Assembly (NCBI GenBank): GCA_002389505.1 | Contig: DGPA01000040.1 | Coordinates: 1-23,715, forward strand | DNA length: 23,715 nucleotides | Reading direction: 5' to 3' | DNA from: Halieaceae bacterium UBA4452 | Lineage (GTDB): Bacteria > Pseudomonadota > Gammaproteobacteria > Pseudomonadales > Halieaceae | Shown here: positions 1-6,473 of the stretch, piece after piece | Layout of the letters: every line of letters begins with the position of its first letter | How positions within the stretch are numbered: the first letter of the stretch is position 1 | The notes under the pieces: generated by a model | What the model saw: the letters and a program-made list of their open reading frames with translations, nothing else | Database searches by the model: none | What the model was told of the DNA's origin: nothing | Position numbers and translations under genes: made by a program

Positions 1-227
1 GCGTCCACAGGCTGCACCATGAGATGGACATCAATCGGTGCAGTGATGCCATGATCTCTGAGCGCCTTGCACACCATCGGTCCAATGGTGAGGTTGGGCA
101 CGTAATGGTTATCCATCACATCAAAGTGGACGATATCCGCCCCAGCCGCCAACACATCATCGACCTCTTGGCCTAGAGAAGCAAAATTTGCGGATAAAAT
201 AGAGGGCGCTATACAGTAGTTGAGCAT
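1..227 (-). CDS. rpe: Ribulose-phosphate 3-epimerase, N-terminal part (cut by window edge)
   Basis: Rpe interconverts D-ribulose 5-phosphate and D-xylulose 5-phosphate in the cytoplasmic pentose phosphate pathway. Only the first 75 codons are in the window; the gene runs off the left edge. Translating from the ATG at 227 gives the classic start of the family: APSILSANFASLG, then HFDVMDNHYVPNLTIGP, then PIDVHLM. His34, Asp36 and His68 match the metal-binding residues known for this TIM-barrel enzyme, and the spacing fits with no frameshift. It lies 70 bases after the murU stop on the same strand, so it may be the third gene of that operon or have its own start in the gap, where I see no convincing promoter. 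The identification is secure; only the full length is unknown. Confidence 0.93.
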   Translation of the reverse strand, partial: MLNYCIAPSILSANFASLGQEVDDVLAAGADIVHFDVMDNHYVPNLTIGPMVCKALRDHGITAPIDVHLMVQPVD

Positions 228-297
228 GGTTATGATTCGCCGTGTTGGAGAGCGTTTAAGTTTACCATTGACCGGCGTGGCACTGCTAATTCTGCGA

Positions 298-972
298 TCA
301 GGAAACTTCCCTAGCGAGCGCATCGTTGAGCAGACGCAGCCGTTCCGGCGTGCCTACGTCGGTCCACCGGCCATGCCAGAGCTGACCTGAGAGCCTACCT
401 CGACTGATTGCCGCATCAAATAGCGGCTTCAAGGCGCGTTTTCCCGAGGGGATATCGGCGAAAAATCGAGGGTGATAAAGGCCAATACCACTGAATGTCC
501 ACGTTTCCCCCGAGGGCTGCGTCACTTGGTTTTCTAAGAGACTAAAATCGCCGCCATCATTATGCGGGGGATTGGGCACCAAAATAAGATGCGCGGTTCC
601 TCGCTCAATAGGCCGCGTTGGAAATGTAGAAAAAGGATAGGGACAAAAAATATCGCCGTTGATCACTAGGAAGGGTTCATCACCCAGCAGTGGCAACGCG
701 TGGACAACAGCACCTGCCGTCTCCAGCGGCTCGGATTCCCAGGACAGCGTAAGGCTCACATTCCAGCGACTACCATCGCCGCAGAAGTCTCGTATTGCGC
801 TACCCAAGTAGGCTGCGTTGACGACGAGGTCAGTAAATCCTGCATCACGGAGGTTAATAATATGATGCTCCAGTAAGCTTAATCCGCCTGCCATCAGTAA
901 CGGTTTGGGCGTCGCATCGGTGAGAGGACGCATACGCCTCCCCTCCCCCGCCGCTAAGATCATCGCTTTCAT
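298..972 (-). CDS. murU: N-acetylmuramate alpha-1-phosphate uridylyltransferase (MurU)
   Basis: MurU converts MurNAc-1-phosphate plus UTP to UDP-MurNAc in the peptidoglycan recycling route that bypasses de novo (fosfomycin-sensitive) synthesis. The 224-residue protein is a complete sugar nucleotidyltransferase. It opens with the signature ILAAGEGRRMRPLTDATPKP (residues 5-24), has the metal-binding NGD at 105-107, a GIGLYHPRFF strand in the second half, and ends with a TDVGTPERL motif. The length is about that of the Pseudomonas enzyme. The ATG overlaps the amgK stop in an ATGA arrangement, which indicates translational coupling. Sequence alone would also allow another NDP-sugar pyrophosphorylase (for example mannose-1-phosphate guanylyltransferase), but the short length and the partner kinase make MurU the best call. 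Confidence 0.85.
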   Translation of the reverse strand: MKAMILAAGEGRRMRPLTDATPKPLLMAGGLSLLEHHIINLRDAGFTDLVVNAAYLGSAIRDFCGDGSRWNVSLTLSWESEPLETAGAVVHALPLLGDEPFLVINGDIFCPYPFSTFPTRPIERGTAHLILVPNPPHNDGGDFSLLENQVTQPSGETWTFSGIGLYHPRFFADIPSGKRALKPLFDAAISRGRLSGQLWHGRWTDVGTPERLRLLNDALAREVS

Positions 973-2051
973 GTGTCGATGCCTGCAATGTCAATCTCTT
1001 GATACCAAGACTGATTTTGACAGGCTGGTAAGATGACCGAGGAAAACCAAGCAGCAAATGCGTCAATGGCGGGGAAGTTACCACCGCACAGCGACACTGT
1101 TTCGGTAACATAGGCGAGCACCCGCGGTAGATCATCGAGATAGGCAGATTTCCCATCGCGCACGGATAGCCTGGAAAATATACCCAGCACCTTTAAATGA
1201 CGCTGCAAACCCATTAGATCGAACCATTGAACAACCGTAGCAAAGGGTACTCCTACCTCAGCATGCTGCTCTGTCAGTAACAGCGCTTGATACTCCTCAA
1301 GCCAAGCCAACTGTCGATCTCTAGGCCAACGGACGTAACAGTCTTTGAGCAACGATACTACGTCATAGGTCACCGGCCCCAACACGGCATCTTGGAAATC
1401 GATCACCGCTAGCTCATCGTTAGCTAAGCGCATGAGATTTCGAGAATGAAAATCTCGATGCACCACCACCTGCGGCTGCTCGGTCGCATTCACAATGAGC
1501 GTCTCACTCAACCTTGAGAATAATTGCTCAAAGTCATCATCAACCGGCAATCCGAGCAACTCAGGTACAAACCAGTCTTTAAACAGATCTAGCTCATGCT
1601 GCAGCTTGATCGCATCATAGCGGGGTAAATTGGCGGTTTTGGGCTCAATACTAGCCAGTGTCTTTAGCGCGCTCAATGCCTTGGTGTACCAGTCGTCCAC
1701 TGTGTGTTCGCTCAGCATCGGTAGCAGAACGTCGTTACCTAAGTCTTCTAACAGGAAAAATCCCTGCCCAAGGTCCGCCGCAGCGACCGTCGGCACCCGT
1801 ACACCCGCTTTTTCGAAAAGCGCGCAGACATGCAAAAAAGCAGCGTTATTTTCACTGGCAGGCGACGCCACAGCGACCCAGGTTCCGCCCGTAAACTGAC
1901 AATGGAGTGGCTGAATCGCATTACTGCGAGGCAGCGTTAACCGATAGTATTGTCTGGGACTCGCATCTCCCGCGATCAGCTCTAACTTTGTCGGCTCAGT
2001 CACCTCCAGTATCCGGTCACTCCACCTGTGGAGTATGGCCTTAGTCGTCAT
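969..2051 (-). CDS. amgK: Anomeric MurNAc/GlcNAc kinase (AmgK), aminoglycoside-phosphotransferase fold
   Basis: AmgK phosphorylates MurNAc and GlcNAc at the anomeric carbon and feeds MurU. The protein (360 residues from the ATG at 2051) is an APH-fold kinase. It has an N-lobe with LIAGDASPRQYYRL, a hinge region FFLLEDLGND, the catalytic loop VVHRDFHSRNLM (about residues 197-208), and the metal-binding VIDFQDAVLGP with a following YDVVSLLKD. The last two motifs are typical of AmgK and not of antibiotic-resistance enzymes. Two in-frame GTG codons precede the ATG. I chose the ATG because GAGA lies 7 bases upstream on the minus strand. It is first in an amgK-murU pair that overlaps by 4 bases. 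Substrate specificity is inferred from the pairing with murU. Confidence 0.85.
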   Translation of the reverse strand: MTTKAILHRWSDRILEVTEPTKLELIAGDASPRQYYRLTLPRSNAIQPLHCQFTGGTWVAVASPASENNAAFLHVCALFEKAGVRVPTVAAADLGQGFFLLEDLGNDVLLPMLSEHTVDDWYTKALSALKTLASIEPKTANLPRYDAIKLQHELDLFKDWFVPELLGLPVDDDFEQLFSRLSETLIVNATEQPQVVVHRDFHSRNLMRLANDELAVIDFQDAVLGPVTYDVVSLLKDCYVRWPRDRQLAWLEEYQALLLTEQHAEVGVPFATVVQWFDLMGLQRHLKVLGIFSRLSVRDGKSAYLDDLPRVLAYVTETVSLCGGNFPAIDAFAAWFSSVILPACQNQSWYQEIDIAGIDT

Positions 2052-2207
2052 CACCACGTCTCACTATTCACACCGTTGACTACCGTCGTTATCTTTAACG
2101 GCTCAAGAACAATAACATTAGCACTATTGACCGAGACTCGGGATGATATTGTCAGTTACACTATTGCTTATCCTCATATTCTTTTCTTGTTGTTACGAGA
2201 GCGTACA
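2052..2207. promoter_or_regulatory. Divergent intergenic region between amgK and gmd
   Basis: This 156-base gap must hold start signals for amgK (leftward) and gmd (rightward). I see AT-rich sequence but no convincing -35/-10 pair in either direction. Small dyads are present: CGTTA-tctt-TAACG at 2087-2100 and the 11-base palindrome CCGAGACTCGG at 2131-2141. Either could be an operator or chance. An open frame extends upstream of gmd through this gap, but the encoded residues do not belong to the Gmd family. Confidence 0.35.
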
Positions 2208-3248
2208 ATGCACAGTAAAAAAGCGGTCATTACCGGTATCACTGGCCAAGATGGCGCCTATTTAGCCGAACTATTACTCCAGAAAGGCTATTCGGTCGTT
2301 GGTGCATTTCGGCGAACTAGCAGTACACTCTTTTGGCGCCTCGAAGAACTGGGTATTGCCGACCACCCCGATCTAGCGTTGGTAGAATATGACCTCACCG
2401 ATCTGGGGGCCAGCATTAGATTACTGGAAAACGCCGAGCCCGCTGAGGTGTACAACTTAGCGGCCCAAAGCTTTGTCGGCGTGTCTTTTAAGCAACCGAT
2501 CACAACCGCTCAAATTACCGGTGTCGGCGCCTTGAATTTGCTGGAAGCTATAAGAATCGTAGATCCTTCAATTCGCTTTTACCAGGCATCGACCTCAGAA
2601 ATGTTTGGCGACGTTCAAGAAATTCCCCAGCGCGAATCGACGCCCTTTTATCCACGAAGCCCCTACGGCGTCGCAAAACTTTTTGCGCACTGGAGCACCA
2701 TTAATTATCGGGAGTCCTATGGGATTTTCGGCACCAGCGGTATTTTGTTTAACCACGAATCTCCACTGCGCGGCTTAGAATTTGTCACCCGAAAAATCAC
2801 CGATAGCATTGCCAAAATCAAACTGGGAAAGCTCGATACGCTGTATCTAGGCAATTTGGATGCCAAGCGCGACTGGGGATTTGCCAAAGATTATGTCGAA
2901 GGGATGTGGCAAATGCTGCAGGTCGATGAGCCTGATACCTTCGTGCTGGCTACTGGGCGAACGGAAACGGTGAGAGATTTTGTTACCATGGTCTGCAAAG
3001 CTGTGGATATTCCCATTATTTTTGAGTCCAGCGGCGAAAATGAGATGGCTGTGGATCAAAACTCGGGAAAGGTTATTTTGCGCGTTAGCGACAAATTTTA
3101 TCGCCCTGCGGAAGTGGATTTACTGATTGGTGACCCGACTAAAGCTCGAGAGAAATTGGGTTGGGAAGCCAAGACTACGTTAGAAGCATTAAGTAAAATG
3201 ATGGTCGATGCAGATTTACTCCGCCATCAACACGGCCAGTCGCTCTAA
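2208..3248 (+). CDS. gmd: GDP-mannose 4,6-dehydratase
   Basis: Gmd converts GDP-D-mannose to GDP-4-keto-6-deoxy-D-mannose, the precursor of GDP-D-rhamnose, GDP-L-fucose and GDP-perosamine. The 346-residue protein is a short-chain dehydrogenase/reductase with the nucleotide-binding TGITGQDGAYLAELLL (9-24), the RR-loop start FRRTSSTLFWRLEELGI, the catalytic TSE at 129-131, and YGVAK with Tyr153 and Lys157. Later motifs are NHESPLRG, EFVTRKI, DAKRDWGFAKDYVE and YRPAEVDLLIGDPTKA. From memory, the SPLRG form and the RR-loop ending in WRLRELGI are those of the P. aeruginosa A-band enzyme rather than the E. coli colanic-acid type. The frame is open upstream of the ATG at 2208, but homology starts at MHSKKAVITGITG. 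CGAGAG about 7 bases upstream can serve as ribosome-binding site. rmd follows after 3 bases. Confidence 0.95.
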   Translation: MHSKKAVITGITGQDGAYLAELLLQKGYSVVGAFRRTSSTLFWRLEELGIADHPDLALVEYDLTDLGASIRLLENAEPAEVYNLAAQSFVGVSFKQPITTAQITGVGALNLLEAIRIVDPSIRFYQASTSEMFGDVQEIPQRESTPFYPRSPYGVAKLFAHWSTINYRESYGIFGTSGILFNHESPLRGLEFVTRKITDSIAKIKLGKLDTLYLGNLDAKRDWGFAKDYVEGMWQMLQVDEPDTFVLATGRTETVRDFVTMVCKAVDIPIIFESSGENEMAVDQNSGKVILRVSDKFYRPAEVDLLIGDPTKAREKLGWEAKTTLEALSKMMVDADLLRHQHGQSL

Positions 3249-3251
3249 GGT

Positions 3252-4148
3252 ATGTCTAAGCGTGCTTTAGTCACTGGTAGCCTAGGCTTTACGGGGCATT
3301 ACATCTGTGACGCCCTTAAAGAGCAGGGCTGGGCAGTCATCGGCGCGGGCATCCAGCCGTCTACGGCCAGGGACTACCATCAGTGTGATTTACTAGACGA
3401 GGCTCAGATAAAGGCTGTCGTTGATACAGTCAAGCCAACGCTCGTCATACATTTAGCCGCCGTCGCCTTCGTAGGCCATGAGCATGCGGACGCTTTTTAC
3501 TCGGTGAATATTTTAGGCACGCGCAATTTGCTTAAATCGCTAGCACGGGCGAGCCATTCACCGGATTGTGTCATCGTTGCCAGTAGCGCCAATATCTACG
3601 GCAATAGTATCGGGGGGCCGCTATCCGAAGCCACCCAAGCCAATCCGGGAAACGATTATGCGGTCAGCAAGCTGTGTATGGAACATATGGCACGTCTCTG
3701 GATGGATAAACTCCCGATTATCATTACCCGGCCCTTCAATTATACCGGCATAGGCCAGAGCACCGATTTTTTGGTATCAAAAATCGTCGACCATTTTCGA
3801 CGCAAAGCTCAGCGCATTGAGCTGGGTAACCTACAGATCGGTCGGGACTTTTCAGATGTTCGTGATGTCGCTCGCGCCTATGTGGCCCTCGCTACCGGCC
3901 ATCACGCTGGCGAGACAGTCAACATCTGCTCGGGGGCTAGCACCAGGCTTTTAAAAATAATGGCATTAGCTTCGGAGTTGACTGGTCATCATATTGATAT
4001 TGACATTAATCCCACCTTGGCTCGTCATCAAGAAGTAGATTCGTTATGCGGTGATCGCAGTCGACTAGAAGCCTTAGCCGGCTATTGGGAGCCCATACCA
4101 CTGCGTGACACGCTTCGTTGGATGCTGGAGCACGCGACCGCCGAGTGA
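3252..4148 (+). CDS. rmd: GDP-4-keto-6-deoxy-D-mannose reductase (GDP-D-rhamnose synthesis)
   Basis: Rmd reduces the Gmd product at C4 to give GDP-D-rhamnose. The 298-residue protein is a short-chain dehydrogenase/reductase with TGSLGFTG (glycines 9, 12, 15), the serine pair in VASSANIYGN (110-118) and the catalytic YAVSK (Tyr136, Lys140). The later motifs TRPFNYTGIGQ, ELGNLQIGRDFSDVRDVARA and NICSG match the RMD subgroup of extended reductases. It starts 3 bases after the gmd stop, so the two make a two-step operon. A GDP-L-fucose synthase (WcaG/Fcl) is less likely, since that family has different substrate loops. The absolute product (D-rhamnose versus D-talose epimer) cannot be proved from sequence, but the association with an ABC exporter parallels the P. 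aeruginosa A-band locus. Confidence 0.85.
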   Translation: MSKRALVTGSLGFTGHYICDALKEQGWAVIGAGIQPSTARDYHQCDLLDEAQIKAVVDTVKPTLVIHLAAVAFVGHEHADAFYSVNILGTRNLLKSLARASHSPDCVIVASSANIYGNSIGGPLSEATQANPGNDYAVSKLCMEHMARLWMDKLPIIITRPFNYTGIGQSTDFLVSKIVDHFRRKAQRIELGNLQIGRDFSDVRDVARAYVALATGHHAGETVNICSGASTRLLKIMALASELTGHHIDIDINPTLARHQEVDSLCGDRSRLEALAGYWEPIPLRDTLRWMLEHATAE

Positions 4149-4162
4149 CAATATTTGCGTGA

Positions 4163-5479
4163 CTAGTTGTTCGGCTCGCTCGTAACCGATAACTGCGCAG
4201 ACAATTCGGCACTGCCAATTAACGCTGTAGTGTCAGTATTGGAAATAACGCGCAATACCCCACAGTCGACATGGCGAGCCACGAACCGAGTACCGGACGG
4301 CTTGTCCATACGAACGCCACAGTTCATAAAGTAGTAACCCGGCGCAAGATTGGCGTGCAAGGAGAACGAGACTGTATGACAACTAGTAGCGACTAGCCTC
4401 TTCGGTATATTGGGGAATTGTGCGGAGTCCGTGCCAAAGATAGCCACGCCCTCGACAGTCTTTATCATCATGGAAAAAACCGGATGCTCTACATCGCTGT
4501 TAGCGGTTAACGTAAAACACCACTGAAATTCTCCCCCTGAGCCGACGGTATTGATGGGTGTATTAGACGTGGACTGCAACCAGACTTTGTCAATACTTAC
4601 CTCACCACTACCGTACTGCTTCGCCTCAACCATTGGCATGTTGGGATCAGATAATTGCACCGCAGCACGTGCTGCGAGGGCTTCATTATCTTTGCCATTA
4701 TTAGAGAGGGATCTCTTAATCTCTGCGTTTTGAATGGCTATTTTCGAGCGATCACCAAAGAGGAGATTCTCGTAGTCATCACAGACTTTTGCGGCAAGGC
4801 CTTCACTCAAAATACCGCCGTCATGGATTAATACCGCTGCAGAACACAGTTTTTTGATGACTTCAGTATCGTGACTGACAAACAAAAGCGACGTCCCCTG
4901 TGCTTGAAATTCAGCGATACGTCTAAAGCATTTTCTCTGAAATGCTGCGTCACCGACTGACAGAGCCTCGTCGACGATAAGTACATCAGGCCGAATCGCT
5001 GTTGCTACACTGAAAGCCAAACGCATCTGCATGCCGCTTGAATACGTTCTTACCGGTTGGTCAATATAATCGCCAATCGCAGCAAAGTGCTCTATATCGG
5101 GCAGCGCCTGTTGCGTCTCATAGACGCTAAAGCCCATCATTTGAGCGGCGATGGTTATATTCTGTCGTCCAGTAAAATCCTGATGAAAACCAAGTCCGAG
5201 TTCCAGCAATGCTGCCACTCGACCCGCTACGTGCACCTCGCCAGCACTGGGCGCTACCACCCCGGCGATAATTTTAAGCAATGTACTCTTTCCTGCACCA
5301 TTCACACCCAGTAAACCTAGGGCCACGCCCCTAGGTACGGTCAATGAGATATCATTAAGTGCTATTACAGGTTCGTGTCGCTGAATGTTTGTCAGCCATT
5401 CAACAATCCGCCCCCAAGGACTGTTGTAGCGCTTGAACACCTTTGAAATGCCGCTAATGACAATGCTGTGCTCGGTCAC
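4163..5479 (-). CDS. wzt: O-polysaccharide ABC exporter ATP-binding subunit with C-terminal glycan-recognition domain (Wzt)
   Basis: Wzt is the ATPase of the Wzm-Wzt transporter that moves a finished lipid-linked polysaccharide across the inner membrane. The first 240 residues are an ABC domain: Walker A GVNGAGKST (58-66), signature YSSGMQMRLAFS, Walker B VLIVDE (166-171), and the switch histidine in FVSHD (His203). The early segment RYNSPWGRIVEWL is the usual polysaccharide-ABC extension. After a polar linker, residues 290-430 form a beta-rich domain with FQWCFTL, FSMMIKT, IFGTDS and YYFMNCGV, as in the Wzt carbohydrate-binding domain that recognises a capped non-reducing end. It overlaps the wzm stop by 4 bases (ATGA) and is convergent with rmd, 14 bases away. 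The presence of the C-terminal domain predicts a chain-terminating modification on the glycan. Confidence 0.92.
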   Translation of the reverse strand: MTEHSIVISGISKVFKRYNSPWGRIVEWLTNIQRHEPVIALNDISLTVPRGVALGLLGVNGAGKSTLLKIIAGVVAPSAGEVHVAGRVAALLELGLGFHQDFTGRQNITIAAQMMGFSVYETQQALPDIEHFAAIGDYIDQPVRTYSSGMQMRLAFSVATAIRPDVLIVDEALSVGDAAFQRKCFRRIAEFQAQGTSLLFVSHDTEVIKKLCSAAVLIHDGGILSEGLAAKVCDDYENLLFGDRSKIAIQNAEIKRSLSNNGKDNEALAARAAVQLSDPNMPMVEAKQYGSGEVSIDKVWLQSTSNTPINTVGSGGEFQWCFTLTANSDVEHPVFSMMIKTVEGVAIFGTDSAQFPNIPKRLVATSCHTVSFSLHANLAPGYYFMNCGVRMDKPSGTRFVARHVDCGVLRVISNTDTTALIGSAELSAQLSVTSEPNN

Positions 5480-6276
5480 AGCTCGTCGACCAGATCGTTT
5501 GCTGTTTGCTGAAAAAGCCGCGCCGCCAGCCAGAGCAAAACCACCGACACTAAAAACGGTGCCAGCAGCGTACTCAGATCAGGAACGGATTTCTGTAGAA
5601 ATAAGGTTTGATACGCCGATATTAAAGGCACCATTGGATTGACTACAAGCCAAGCCCTAAACGAATCGGGGAGTATTTCTGTGGTGTAGACGATGGGCGT
5701 CAGCCAGAACCAGAATTGCAGCACAACCTGAATGAATTGCTGTACATCGCGGAAAAACACATTCAGCGTACCCAGCAACAAACCCAACCCTATGGACACC
5801 ATAAGCTGAACGGCAACGACTATCGGTAAAAACGCCACTGCATTCCAGGGAAAATGGCCTATCGCCAGTAAAAAACCAAGATACAGCGCCAGAATAATCA
5901 AATAATTCACTAATGCCGATAGTGCCACTATCGCCACGTAACACATCTTAGGGAATGTGGTTTTTTTAATAGTGTTCGCATTGTCAATGAACACCGACGT
6001 TAAGCGGGTTAGGATTTCCGAGAACAGAGTCCACGCTGTGACGCCAGCGCACAGATAAATGCCAAAGGCATAAGGTACGTGCTCATGCCCCAGTAATCTC
6101 GGACCAATCAGACGGCCAAAAACAATGGTGTAAATGGCGATGAGCGTCAGGGGTTGAGCGACCGCCCAAAAAGCGCCTAGCGTCGAGGCTTTGTAGCGGC
6201 CAGCAAAATCCCTAGACACACTTGCGAGTATGAAGTGACGGTGCTGCCAAAGTGTCTTGATTATTGACTGAGTCAT
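5476..6276 (-). CDS. wzm: O-polysaccharide ABC exporter permease (Wzm)
   Basis: Wzm is the inner-membrane channel partner of Wzt. The 266-residue protein has the ABC-2 permease pattern: a short cytoplasmic N-terminus with RDFAGRYKASTLGAFWAVAQP (a family hallmark, here split across residues 22-42), then about six hydrophobic spans, including FLLAIGHFPWNAVAFLPIVVA and QFWFWLTPIVY. The C-terminal ARLFQQTANDLVDEL is cytoplasmic. It is the first gene of a two-gene operon and its stop overlaps the wzt start. No strong Shine-Dalgarno is visible before the ATG at 6276. It is transcribed away from the sulfotransferase gene, across a 197-base divergent region with two dyad symmetries. Confidence 0.92.
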   Translation of the reverse strand: MTQSIIKTLWQHRHFILASVSRDFAGRYKASTLGAFWAVAQPLTLIAIYTIVFGRLIGPRLLGHEHVPYAFGIYLCAGVTAWTLFSEILTRLTSVFIDNANTIKKTTFPKMCYVAIVALSALVNYLIILALYLGFLLAIGHFPWNAVAFLPIVVAVQLMVSIGLGLLLGTLNVFFRDVQQFIQVVLQFWFWLTPIVYTTEILPDSFRAWLVVNPMVPLISAYQTLFLQKSVPDLSTLLAPFLVSVVLLWLAARLFQQTANDLVDEL

Positions 6277-6307
6277 AAGAGTAACTATTAAAGTGAATGA
6301 AGACCGT

Positions 6308-6323
6308 TTAACATCTATGTTAA
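6308..6323. promoter_or_regulatory. Dyad symmetry TTAACAT-CT-ATGTTAA in the wzm / sulfotransferase divergent promoter region
   Basis: A perfect 7-base inverted repeat with a 2-base centre lies 32 bases from the wzm start codon. Its short spacing is that of a homodimer operator and not of an RNA hairpin. The regulator is unknown. The role as operator is inferred from its position and symmetry only. Confidence 0.4.
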
Positions 6324-6336
6324 CTGCGCATGGACA

Positions 6337-6359
6337 AATGACTGTTATCGACAGTCATT
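6337..6359. promoter_or_regulatory. Dyad symmetry AATGACTGT-tatcg-ACAGTCATT in the wzm / sulfotransferase divergent promoter region
   Basis: A perfect 9-base inverted repeat with a 5-base spacer lies 60 bases upstream of wzm and 115 bases upstream of the sulfotransferase gene. It has no following T-run on either strand, so it is not a terminator. Together with the dyad at 6308-6323 it makes a plausible two-site control region for the polysaccharide export and assembly genes. No convincing -35/-10 pair was found in the rest of the gap (6360-6473). Confidence 0.45.
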
Positions 6360-6473
6360 GATACTCAGCGCGCCATTGGGGCATCATAGACACCATCGGC
6401 GCCAGAGCATCATACAAAAAAGCAGCGACGCTTCCTATTCTCACGTGGTATCAACGACCAAAAGTAGTCATCT

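Noticed and set aside
2028..2207. In-frame extension of gmd by 60 residues to an upstream ATG
   Set aside because: The added residues match nothing in the Gmd family, would overlap the start of divergent amgK, and the family start motif follows directly on the ATG at 2208.
4149..4162. A bidirectional terminator between rmd and wzt
   Set aside because: The gap is 14 bases and shows no stem-loop with flanking T-runs.
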